This document shows positions 12,800-25,200 of a stretch of 64,000 nucleotides of DNA, piece by piece. Every line of letters starts with the position of its first letter. Within the stretch, counting starts at the first letter, position 1. The position numbers and the translations under genes were made by a program. A model generated the notes under the pieces. That model was not told the origin of the DNA and did not search any database. It saw only the letters and a list, made by a program, of their open reading frames with translations. Origin of the DNA: Xestospongia bergquistia (lineage: Eukaryota; Porifera; Demospongiae; Haplosclerida; Petrosiidae); assembly GCA_963965975.1 (NCBI GenBank), contig OZ014422.1, positions 6,179,701-6,243,700 on the forward strand. The letters are read 5' to 3'.

Positions 12800-13135
12800 G
12801 TGTAGAAGATGAAACCAATGTTAGAACATGATACTTTACATACCAGAGAACTGAACTTCATATTTTAGGGGTTAACATTTCAGGAATATATTATATTTGT
12901 GAAAATTAGTTTTAACATAATAAAATTTCACATAGACACAGGAGAACATTTCAAAATTACTATGACACAAACAAAGGGCAAAGGATTTAAAGGCTAACAA
13001 AGGGTTTGAAGTCTGACATTAGATTTAATATAAAGAGTAAAAGTCACTGATATACATTCAATACAACATAGGAGGTTATATAATGTTAGTTTATATAGCT
13101 ATACAAAATTCAAAGATGAACAATATAGGAAGTAA
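12800..13135. repeat. D unit, copy 3 (truncated)
   Basis: Matches the first half of the D units (GGGGTTAACATTTCAGGAAT through ACAAAATTCAAAGATGAACA) and then diverges before most of the 79-codon frame. It marks the right edge of the satellite domain. Confidence 0.7.
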
Positions 13136-15260
13136 TAAACAGAGTTTGTTTTGTTCTTAAATTATAGTTAGTATATACTACTCACAACTGTTAGAACAAA
13201 AGATCACTATACTGACGTCATCAAATCATCTCTACTAGTTATGAATAGACCTACTAAAGGTAACTAGTTGGCTCTAAAATTATAGTTAGTGTAATACTTA
13301 CAACTTATAACAAATTTATATAATGTAGGGATTGTGCAATAAACAAAGCAGGACAAATAGAACAAGACTACATTACAATACATGAGCTTTGTGGGTTACA
13401 AGTCACAATGTTTGTGGTTTAAATAAGAAATCACCTAATTAATGCCAAATTGAAGGTCACTTAACTGACTCCAGTACTTGACATAAATTAACAACATTGA
13501 TGTTATACAGTTGATACTATTAATACAACATACAACAATATGACACAATAACATTACAAGAAGGTTGAGCATGTTCTAAAATTAGACTCTTTGACTCACA
13601 AATCTCATGTACTTACCTACATGACAGCCCTAATTAGCTAGACAGTAGCTACAAGCTTATTATGTCAAGGAACAATCTGTCACAAGTTTTATATTATAGG
13701 CAAGGAGGATAGCTTGTTTTCTCTAAAAATTATACAACTACTCCTCATTCTAGTAAAACTGTAGTCTGAATGTCCTTCAATGCATCAATCAGGCTCCCAG
13801 TCGAAAACACAGACGTCATGTGAGAAAAGTTTTCATGAAACACACTTTCATATTATATAATTATATGAATACACACCATATATGGTATTACATTAAGTCA
13901 ATCTCCAAAAAAAGTTATATGTTAGTACATATTATACACACAACTAGAACAACTTTGATATCATAAGACTCTATGAATGTAGTCATATTTATATAAGACA
14001 ATACATAATATATGTGTGTGCATTAATATAATTCAGTATTTATACACAAAAACTCTCTATTCAAGACGCTAGACCTAATGACTTCAATGCAGCTACGTAT
14101 ATATACATAAATCTGGATCTGACAAAAGTTACAAGACGCTTCGTTAGTATTCGTATTTTTACTACAAAAGCTTGACTACCAAATAGCTACAAGACTATGG
14201 ACGCAGTCACATAACATATAAGATAGAGACACAATACTATTTTAAATATACCTTAACTAGCTATAGGCCAAACACTACCAATATTGTTTTATAGTTACAA
14301 GAGTTAAGTTTTACATATATCTACATTGTGTACAATTACTCTGACCGGAGTAGTCTTCTCTCTCTTTTACTGCTAAAAGTTGGAGCCAGCATATATCGTT
14401 TCTTCGTCGCTGTCTTGATGATAATTTCTGATCGTTTTAACATTTTCTGTTCGTAAAGTGAGCGAGACTTGGCAAAGATAGCTTGACTGGATCCGACTAA
14501 CTGTAGACACTAGCAGCAGCTTCTCGTCAGCACTGCCAGACGTCGTCTGCCTTCGTCTTTGTTGAAATGAAGCGGTTCAACTAGAGTATAGTATTTTTAC
14601 TACTAAAAAATTGGCGCCACTAAGCGGGTTGTGATACTGAGCATGCTCAGTTTACGCAGCATGATAAGATGATAGGAAAAATAAATAAATATTGTAAAAT
14701 TAACCTCAACAGATAGTGAGCATTTAGTTTACTGAATGAGTTACACGATAACATGATAATAATATGATAAAGATCTTAAGAAATAATTAACCGATATTGC
14801 AAAATTGAATGCATTAAGGCGCGTTTTTTATTATCTATAATCTTGTACTATGGCTTACGATGAGGAGCTGCAGGTGGTCCAGGAAGATAAAGAGAATTAA
14901 AAGAGAAAGAGATGAGAAGATCTTAGTAGAGATAGTAATGTTGTTAAAATGATTAAACCTCTCACTATTCCATTCTAAATAAAGAAAATCATGTAAGTGC
15001 TTTCTGGCAGTCTCAGCATCGATTAGTATTGTATGATTATATATTGAAAAGCCATTACATAAGTTAAAATTTATACACCATTAATGTCAGATCTTCTTTA
15101 AAAAAGACAATAATACCACAAGAAGTTTATATAATTATGATAAACAAATAATCTATTATATAAAGCATTATTATAGCAATATATTTGAAGGAACATTAAA
15201 ATTAAATATTAAAACTGTTGGTAAAAGATTTACTATCTTATTAATTTGAGTATTTAGATA
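13136..15260. other. Intergenic AT-rich region
   Basis: No gene is supported here. It holds a TGACGTCA word at 13214, a 16-bp perfect palindrome at 14636-14651, and two copies of a 20-plus-bp word (TTTTACTRCTAAAAR then TTGGMGCC) near 14368 and 14592. A 16-codon ATG frame at about 14850 looks too short to call. The right part is the 3' flank of the minus-strand SRCR-1 gene. Confidence 0.6.
14636..14651. promoter_or_regulatory. 16-bp perfect palindrome ACTGAGCATGCTCAGT
   Basis: Each half is the exact reverse complement of the other. It could be a binding site for a dimeric factor, but no start codon or transcript is tied to it here. Function is inference only. Confidence 0.35.
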
Positions 15261-18200
15261 TCACAGAGGAGGAGGATAGGCCCAAGAAGGATCGTATGGA
15301 GGTGGTTCCTTTGTCCTAAAACCAAGTTCTTTATTCTCTTTGTCTACCACATCTGACTCAGGATATGGAACTGTTGATGGAGTAGGAGGATAAAGTGCAG
15401 GATTGTAAGGAGGAGGGGCGGGTATTGTTGGGTTAAAGGATGGAGGAGGTTCTTGAGCTGTGGTGGAAGGTGCTGGAGGTGTGTCTAGCGTTGCTAACGA
15501 GATGGGAGGATGGTTTGTAGTAGTAGTTGAGCTAGGACGATCTGATGGTGTCCAAGTTCGACCAACATTACGGAATGGATTTCTGATGTTACGGAATGGG
15601 TTTCTCACATTACGGAATGGATTTTCAGGTAAATTAATCTTTCCTTTTTTATGTTGGTCTCTAATAAATAGTACTACAACAATAACAATAATCACAAATC
15701 CAACAACACTTCCAATTGTAGCCCCAACAATAGTTCCAGTACGATCAATTGTGTCTAGAAATATTTTGTAATAATATCAATTAAAAAATAAACTTACAAG
15801 AACAAGATCTAATGGTGTTACTACTACCAGTAGTACTAGCTGAATCTGCAGGGTTAAAGAAAAGATGACTATTAAATTATCATATTGGATGGTAAGCTAG
15901 AACTATTAAAATGTGGCATGTTACTATAGCAACAGTGACTATATTATAATATATTGTTACTATGGCAACAGTGGCTATATAATGTATTGTTACAATAGCA
16001 ACAGTGACTATATAATGTATTGTTACTATGGCAACAGTGACTATATAATGTATTGTTACTATGGCAACAGTGGTTATATAATGTATTGTCATTATAGGTT
16101 AACTGTATTAAAACATCTACTTACAACAGGTAATGGTGACATCTTCATTATGTCCACAGTTATGATCTTCACTGCCAGGACATCTCTGACATGTTGTTAG
16201 ACAACTATCTCCAGAATCACAATCTAGATCATCCAACCAAATCGATTGAGAAGTGTTCCCTCGTCTATGAAAAGTATGGAGATAAGAACTGATCATGCAA
16301 TCCACTACTCACATGGACAAGTGGTCATATCGATAATAGGTATTATAACCTAATTGTTTACATGTTGCTATAGCTTCATACGATCCAAAAGAATCATCAC
16401 AAACTGTTCCCCATCGTCCATTACAGTACACTTCTATCAGTCCTTCATTGACATAACTGCCTCCAGTGAGACGTACCATACCATCATACGGGTTGTTCCA
16501 AATACGAGTAGAATCTGTAAGTTGACCAAAGCATTTAATATCTATCTATTTGTAGTTATTACCACATTATTCAACTTTCCATCCATACATTTCACAGTTC
16601 ATTCAAGCATTTTTCTAGCCAGCATTCTCTATCCGTCCATTCATCCACCCTTTTTATAAACTTACAGCAGGTCACAGAGATATCATTATTATCAGTACAA
16701 GAGCTACTGATAATACGACTCACAGTACATTGAAATATCATTTGATATTGACTATCAGAACATGACACATCATCAAGAAGAGCTGGTCTAACATCAATAC
16801 CAAACCTACAATCAAGAATGACATCAATCATTTAGTAATAACTAGTAGTTTATAAACTAACAAGTCTTGTTCTGTATAAGACCAAGAAGAAGCTCCAGAA
16901 TAAGTTAACTGATGACAAATGACATCAGCTTCAGTCATACTAAAAGAAGAATAACGACAGATATTACCCCAAAATCGTGAAGATGATGTCGGTGAACCAA
17001 CTCCATACATTACAACACGTCCAGAGGTATATGATTTAGAGTTTGTCCCATTTCTTGTTAATATAATTGCTCCAGATTGTGGTATACCTAATGAAAAGGA
17101 GCCAACAGGGAAACATTAACAATATATTTTACTACAATATCAATATGTATTATCATTTAAACAAAACATTTTATGAAAAAGGCATTCAATGTCTTACCTA
17201 AGAGAGTACCAGAGCCTGCACAACTGTTTTGAAATCCTGGAGCAGATGAGCTTGAGGTGATTGCTATAGAAGAAAGAACAAATCAAGTGTCTAAAAGAAA
17301 GCCTCACTTACTGCATCTTATAGTAACATCTTCATTATGATTACAGGCTGAAGTAGCTCTAGCAGGACATACTTGACAATCTGATATGCAGGTATCTCCA
17401 CTGGAACATAGCAGACTATTTAACCAAATAGGTTGACTAGTATTACCAGGACTATATAGAGTAAATAAAAATATGGATAGACAAAATAGAAATGGATATA
17501 TTCACACAACTACAACATGGATTACACATGTACCTCATTGACATATGTAATAACCAAATACTTTTTATTACACGTGTACATGTACTTACTTTATTTGGTA
17601 CTCATATCTATTATAAGTAGAATAGCCCAGTTGTTTACAGACAGCTATGGCATCAGAAGCTCCAAAAGTGTTATCACAAACTGTTCCCCATTGTCCATTA
17701 CAATAAACTTCTATACGTCCTTCATTGGCAAAGAGTCCATTAACCAAACGTACCATACTAGAGTATGGATTATCCCAAATTCTAGATTGATCTGTAAAGA
17801 GCAGAACAACATTGTCAGTATACAAATTGACAATCAAGTTTTGTTGTAATGTTCAATTACTTCTATTATTAGCAGATTAAATATAAACCAAACAAGTATC
17901 TTTATTAGCACAGTTTTAAAATGGGACCTGATTCATTAAAAAAGGACTATTTTTGTTAGTAACGTCTCAAAAAAGCATTTGTTGTCTATATAGTCACAGA
18001 CATTTCACTTTGTTTACTAAATTATATCTCAGTTAAAAAAAAACAATAGATAACTTGAATATAAAATTTAATAAGCATCCTACTAAAGGATTGGTTATAT
18101 ATATGCCAGTGTGTCTAAATGGTTTGATAGAAGTGGTCCCTATTGCAAAACAGGTCACATATTGTAGTGTAATGTAATCTCTTACAGCATGTAACAGAGA

Positions 18201-21200
18201 TGTCTTCATTATCAGAACAGAGATTATTAATACTACTACTAAAAGAACATTGGAGTAGAGTTAAGAAGTAATTGGATGAACAACTTATATCATCAAGAAC
18301 TATACTACGACTATCAAGACCAAAACTATAGAAAAAAACATAAACAAAATAAACATGTCATAACAAAAGAATGCAAATAGTTGTTAAGGATGGCAATACC
18401 AAAAACAAGGTGGGGACAAATGCACAAAATCAATACAAAAATCCCTATATCAGTAGGAACTAATGAGCTGGTCCTTCTAAGTCTTGAGGTTATTATATGC
18501 AATGTTTAATATATAGCAGCCATTTTGCCATAGTCACCCTCCATATTAAGCACAACCATGTTTAATGATATCAGGCAATTGTTTGCAACTTTTTTAAATT
18601 TATTAGATTTACTTGTCTACTTGATGGTAGGACCACGAGGAAGCCCCTGAATATCCCAGCTGATGACAAATGACATCACCAGCTGTCAATGTGAATGAGG
18701 CATAACGACATATATTACCCCATTGACTTCCATAACGTATTACAACACGTCCTGAATTAAATTCATTGGAGACAACACCATTTCTAGAGAGAATAATACT
18801 ACCAGAAACAGACACACCTGAAAGAAAGTATATAGATTAATGGATGTATTGATAAGGATTGTTTGGTGGATGGAAAGATCACTTGATGGATCACTTCATA
18901 TTACCTGTTCCTGTAGCTTGACAGCGATCTAAAGTTTGAGTCAACTTGGACAGAGAACTTGAGACATCTTTTTTAAAAAAGAAAATTAATAAATAAAAGA
19001 ATAAGAAACTCACAGCATTGTACAGTCACATCGTTGTCATGACTACATATTACTGAGCTTGCTATTGGACAAGGGTTACATTCTGTCATGCAGGCATCAG
19101 AAGTGGAACAAGCAGTATTGTCGTACCATATCGGCATTGATGCATTACCAGGCCTGAGTATTGACGATATGAGTTAACAATATTCTCTTGAATAATTCAA
19201 TCATGCTTACATTTGAGGTAAATTTGAAGAAGAAAAAACTGAATCATAACCTAACTGTTGGCAGATTGTGTCTGCATCAGTAGAACCAAAGTTATTGCTA
19301 CAAACAGTTCCCCATTCTTCATTACAGTAAACCTCCACACGTCCTTCATTGACAAACTCTCCATTTATAAGTCGTACCATGCCAGGATAAGGATTATCAG
19401 TAAGTCTAGTAGTAGCTATAAAGAGTGACAAAGTAAATAAATATATAGTTGTTGAAGCTTATAAAACTCACAGCAGTTTACAGAGATGTCATCATTATCT
19501 GTACACAGTGTATTAATAACAGTACTGAAGACACATTGTTGTAGTACAGACAGACCTGAAGTTGAACATGAAATATCATCAAAATTTGTAACAGAGCCAT
19601 CTACTCCATAACTAAAAAACAATAAAACTTGATATAACTCTGACACATTCTTCATATTCCTACCTATCTATTGCTGCATAACTCCATGAGACTGCTCCAA
19701 TAAATCCTAACTGATGACATATGACATTAGCAGCTGTCATTGAGAATGATACCCTCCTACAAATGTTACCCCATTTTCTCTTATAATAAACTTGTACTCT
19801 ACCCGAGTTGTAATCAAGGGAAGAGACACCATTATGTAATAATCTCACAGCTCCATCACCTCGTGGGTATGACCCTGTAATTATAAATACACAGAGACAT
19901 AAGTACACGAGTAATATATGTGGAAGGGAGGGGGAGCTAGGACTGGCCCGCAAAGCAAGGCTTGAAATTTCCAGGGTAACTAACTATTCGTAGTAGGCAT
20001 GGTCAATAAAACTGTCAAATGGGACCTCAAATCAACTTAGTACAATGGTTTTTAAGTTTTGTAGTTTTAAAGACTTTTGTACGATTGTTATTAGTATAGT
20101 ATGAAGGTGTTATTGCTATAAATAAGAAAAAATACTGAATAATAAAGATCAGTTTACAGGATGCTAAGGCCTTGCATCTTATATATCATTTGGAAGAGTT
20201 AATACCCTCTCTAGTCCATATTCTTATACAAATGTATATAACATACTTGGGGAGGAAGAAATTACCATTAATAATAATATTATCCCTTACTTGAATCACA
20301 TGTTGCTAAATTTGTAGAGGATCCCAAGTTGTCAGTAGCTAATAAGAGAAATAGTAGATTAACACTTTAACACTTTAATAACCATATCACTTTTGAAGCA
20401 TGAGCAGATGAATGGTAGCCTTTCTTTAATTTCACAATATACTTACCACAATAAATGTAAGCATCAGTATTAGATGAACAATTCACTGTTGAGTAATTTG
20501 ATGGACATCCATTACATAAATTAATACAAGATTGTGAAGATGAACAGGACAGATCATTAAACCATTGTCTTTCGCTAGGTATACGAGATCTACAAAGATA
20601 GTTAAAGAGAAAAATTTTCATGAGTATATATATATATTACTACTGGGTATATAATTTATTAGTATATTTGAACTATATTTAATAAAACTAATACTGCATG
20701 TTGTACTGTGTAGTACTAATATATCATATAGTTCCATATATAGGAAATGTGATATAAGAATGTGACAAATGTGATAAGAATGAGTCAGCACTTCCTAACA
20801 CATGTACATGTATTAAATGTATTAAAGTATTTCAAATATTCTATTAACTATAATTATTGATAGGAATTCCTACTAAGTTATAGTGATACATCAGTCATTG
20901 AGTTGCATTTTTTTCAAAGAATAATGTATATTTTATACTTCTGTACTTCATAACTTGCAACTATAGAAGTATCAGTATGCAATTTTAAGTAAAAATATCA
21001 GGAAATAAGTATAACATGATCAATTTATGGATTATTGGGTAAACATTATAAGGTGTCAAATAATACCATATATGGAGTTATAAAGACCCCACTATGTTTA
21101 CACATATATGTATACAGTCCCACTTACATTGTAGTGACATTAGGAGAATATTTATATCCTAGTTGTCGACATATTGTTCTAGCATCATAATTTATAGATA

Positions 21201-21925
21201 AAGTTCCACCACATATTGTACCCCATTGTCCATTACAATAGACCTCTGCACGTCCTTCATTGGGGTATTGACCACCTGTAAGACGTATCATACCAGGATA
21301 AGGATCAAACCAAATCCTAGTTGGATCTAAAGGAAAAGAAAATAAGACATTGTACACTCTTCTGTGACCTTACGGCAGTTCACTCCTACATTATCATTAG
21401 CTGAACAACTCAAATCAGGAACTGTTGAAAAGGAACAACTCCATATAACTAGATAGTCAGTATTGGTTGGACAGGAAAGATCATAGAGGAGTGTTGGACT
21501 GTTAGTAGTACCATAACTGGAGAGAGAGAGAATCAAACTTCCCAAGAATTAATAGCTGTAAACACATACTTATCGTTAGCTGCTCTTGTAAAACTATATG
21601 CACCAATGTATCCTAAGTTACGACAAACAACATCAGCTTCCTCTTGATGAAATGGAGAGTCAGTGACATGTCCACATATATCTCCCCACTGGCCATTATA
21701 ATAGATCTGCACTCTACCATAAGTGTAAGAAGGGGAGGTAGCTCCATTAAGCCATAATCTGATAGAGCCTTGATACTGACCTGTGGAAAGTAGAAAGACA
21801 TTTTATGAAATCATTCAGCCTTAGATTTTAATTCTAGTAATAATTCTATGAACACTTAAATATTTACCTCTAGCAGACAAGAACAAAGTTAGGTATAGAA
21901 GAAGACAAGTTACAAATTGACACAT
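15261..21925 (-). CDS. SRCR-1: eight-SRCR-domain single-pass receptor
   Basis: Single-pass scavenger receptor cysteine-rich protein, 1187 residues in my model. Exons (5' to 3'): 21925-21868, 21780-21570, 21516-21374, 21326-21128, 20589-20447, 20338-20291, 19874-19664, 19611-19472, 19415-19211, 19153-19014, 18967-18905, 18817-18613, 18325-18186, 17791-17590, 17451-17312, 17263-17198, 17087-16862, 16805-16666, 16514-16313, 16264-16125, 15845-15798, 15754-15261. All phases join. Exon 1 encodes a signal peptide (starts MCQFVTCLLLYL). Eight SRCR domains follow as four pairs. The first of each pair has six Cys (group A-like); the second has extra Cys and resembles group B. Each domain is two exons. 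Short Ser/Thr linker exons separate the pairs. The last exon has a membrane helix (IVGATIGSVVGFVIIVIVVV), three NPFRNVR-type heptads and two PPPY motifs, suggesting EH-domain and WW-domain partners. Ligand is unknown. Confidence 0.88.
15906..16090. repeat. 33-bp intronic minisatellite carrying X-box-like palindromes
   Basis: Five units lie in the intron between SRCR-1 exons 20 and 21. The core words start at 15920, 15956, 15989, 16022 and 16055. Three of them (15956, 16022, 16055) read GTTACTATGGCAAC, whose reverse complement GTTGCCATAGTAAC fits the RFX X-box consensus GTNRCC-N2-RGYAAC exactly. The matching intron of SRCR-2 (22930-23048) lacks the array. Confidence 0.75.
20590..21127. other. 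SRCR-1 intron 4, no other feature seen
   Basis: A 538-bp AT-rich intron between the two halves of the second SRCR domain. The corresponding SRCR-2 intron (27127-28088) is 962 bp. I see no RNA gene, no additional in-phase SRCR exon and no obvious repeat in it. Confidence 0.6.
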
Positions 21926-21951
21926 CTTGTTAGATTGCGACAATTGGCAAT

Positions 21952-21965
21952 TGGGTGTGGCTGTA
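21952..21965 (-). promoter_or_regulatory. CACCC-type box upstream of SRCR-1
   Basis: Reads CAGCCACACCC on the minus strand, about 30 bp upstream of the start codon at 21925. The same core (CAGCCACRCC) stands upstream of the other three SRCR genes, so it is probably a shared promoter element. The family of binding factor (KLF/Sp type) is inferred from the motif. Confidence 0.5.
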
Positions 21966-22222
21966 TGATCTAGCCCACTCATTTAATTTGTTAATTAAAC
22001 TCTAATTATAGCTGAAACATAACTATTTTTAATCTCCATGTAATATGGCAATTGTGATGGCATTTAATGAAGAAAGTTATAAATAATTTGTATAATTATG
22101 CATATATAGTATATCTTACAAGTCTTATATAAGTCTTATTGAGTGACATTTTACCACTTGCTGCTATGCAAAACAAAAAAAACAAAAAAAACAATATTTA
22201 ATAATTAAAAATATTGATGATA

Positions 22223-25200
22223 TTACAGTGGAGGAGGGTATGCAGCCCATGATTCATTGTACGGTGGAGGTTCCTTTGTACGAAAGCCAATATCCTGTTT
22301 CTCTTTGCCTGTTTCATGTGTATCAAGATATTCAACCATAGATGGTACAGGAGGATAAAGTCCAGGAGTATAGGGTGGAGGAGGGCTAGACATTGGATTG
22401 AGGGGAGGTAGAGGTTCTTGAGCCATAGTAGTCGTAGTTGACTGTCCGTTATGAGAGTCTGTTGAAGGTGTCTCTATTGTTGCTAATGTTATATTGGCAT
22501 CATTATTAACAGCTACTGTGTCAGAAGTAACATTATTTGTTTGATGAGTTCGATTTCGTCTCACATTACGGAATGGATTCCTTACATTACGGAATGGATT
22601 CCTCACATTATGGAATGGATTTCTCACATTATGGAGTCGAGTTCTCACATTACGGAGTCGATTTTGCACATTAGGGAATGGATTCGCAGGACATTTAAGT
22701 TTTCCCTCTTTATGTTTGCCATGAAGGATTGCTATAGTGATACCAACAATGACCACAACTGCAGCAATAGTGCCTCCAACTATTGCCCCAACATTTGGAC
22801 CAGAATCATGTTCACTCAGAGTATTATTAGGAGCTAAAGAGAATTAAATATAAACAACACTCTAGATATGGAACAGCTTACAAGAACATGAAGTGATAGT
22901 ATGAATACTACCAGTAGTACTTATTGAATCTGTGAAGTAAAATAAACAGAACTAACATTAGAAAGTAAAGTAGTAGTACTAAAGCGTTACTTATAAAGTA
23001 TATGCATATTATCACTGATGAAGTGACTGTATTGCACTATCTACTTACAACAGGTAACAGTGACATCCTGACTATGTCCACAGCTATGATCTTCACTGCC
23101 AGGACATCTCTGACATGATGTAAGACAACTATCTCCAGATCTGCAATCTAAACTATTCAACCAAATTGATTGAGAAGTGTTCCCTCGTCTATGAGAAGTA
23201 TAGAGATAAGAACTGATCATGTAGTCTGTTACTCACATAGACAGGTGCTCATATCGATAATAGGTATTATAACCTAATTGTTTACATGTTCCTATAGCTT
23301 CATATGATCCAAAAGTGTTTGCACAAACTGTTCCCCATCGTCCATTACAATATACTTCTATCAGTCCTTCATTGACATAGTTGCCTCCAGTGAGACGTAC
23401 CATACCATTATACGGGTTGTTCCAAATACGAGTAGAATCTGTAAGCAAAGTTAGACATCCATCCATAATTATGACACTCTATTCATCATCAATCAAAGTA
23501 TCCATTCAGCTGTTGATTAATCCATCATCCATCCATTCTTAAACTTACAACATGTCACAGAGATATCATTATTATTATCAGTACAAGAGCTACTGATAAT
23601 ACGACTCACAGTACATTGAAATATCATTTGATATTGACTATTAGAACATGACACATCATCAAGAAGAGCTGGTCTAAAATCAATACCAAACCTACAATCA
23701 AGGATAATATTTATGATTTAGTAATAACTAGTAGTTTATAAACTGACAAGTCTTGTTCTGTATAAGACCAAGAAGAAGCTCCCGAATAAGTTAACTGATG
23801 ACAAATGACATCAGCTTCAGTGGCATTAAAAGAAGAATAACGACAGATGTTACCCCAAAATCGTGAAGATGATGTCGATGAGCCAACTCCATACATTACA
23901 ACACGTTCAGAGGTATATGATTTAGGGTATATTCCATTTCTTGTTAATAAAATAGTTCCAGATTGTGGTATACCTATAATTTTAATTATTAAGAGATAAA
24001 TGGTTTAATAACTTCGTTAAATATACAAAACAATAATCAATAAATAAGAACAATAGATTACTTACCAGGGAAAGTACCAGCACCAATACAACTGTTTTGA
24101 AATCTTGGAGCAGATATACTTGAAGTGATTGCTTTAAAAAAGCAAATAATTCAAATGCCCAAAAAAGGATTTACTTACTGCATCTTATAGTAACATCTTC
24201 ATTATGATTACAAAGTCCATCTGAGCTACCAGGACAAAGTTGACAGTCTGATATGCAGACATCTCCATTAGAACATTGTAGACTATTTAACCAAATAGGC
24301 TGACTAATAGTACCAGGACTATAAAGAAAAAGGTTTGGACAAACAGATCAGTGAGGATAGATACATGAAAAAATGATAAATAGATAGAGAGACAAGCATA
24401 GCTACTTATTAACAGTGTCAATAGAAACACAGCATAATGATGTGTTTCTATTGACTATTAATGACTAAAGATGTGTTCAACTTGAGTCTATTAGTCTAAC
24501 AAACAGTATAAATCTAATACAACTACTGACAATAAGGAGCATGAAAGTGATATCAATTAATTTCTAATTACTTGATTTGATAGCTATAATAATTATCATA
24601 AGTAGAATAGCCCAGTTGTTTACAGACAGCTATGGCATCAGGAGGTCCAAAAGTGTTATCACAAACAGTTCCCCATTTTCCATTACAATAAACTTCTATA
24701 CGTCCTTCATTGGCAAAGAGTCCATTGACCAATCGTACCATACCAGAGTATGGATTATCCCAAATTCTAGATTGATCTGTAAAGAACAGAACAACATTGT
24801 CAGTATACAAATTGACAGTCAAGTTTTGTTGTAATACATTTAGTATTAAGTGATTGATATGTATTTTACAAAATTATCTATAAAGATACAATTTTATTGT
24901 ATATAAAATACTTACAACAAGAAACAGATACATCATTGTTATCAGAGCAGGCTATACTAGTAGAGGTACTATAAGAACATTGGAGTAGCGTTAAGAAGTG
25001 ATTAGATGAACAAAATATATCTTTTAATAGCATAGGGAGACTATCAAGACCAAAACTGTAAAAAGAAAGGCATTAATAACAATAAGAAATGTATTAAATA
25101 TCAACTCTTATTCAAACATCAGTCAATTTTTGTCTTCTAAATATGTACTCTATAAAATTTACTTGTCTACTTGATGGTATGACCACGAGGAAGCCCCTGA

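Noticed and set aside
13214-13221. CRE-like TGACGTCA
   Set aside because: A single 8-bp match in 64 kb with no gene start nearby is expected by chance.
14848-14900. 16-codon ATG frame starting MAYDEELQVVQ
   Set aside because: Too short, no matching splice sites or neighbouring exon found; treated as chance.
15460-15771. Plus-strand frame of 103 codons
   Set aside because: It is antisense to the SRCR-1 membrane and tail exon, which has splice-phase and paralog support.
22541-22837. Plus-strand frame with SHITEWIPYI repeats
   Set aside because: Antisense shadow of the NPF heptad repeat in the SRCR-2 tail exon.
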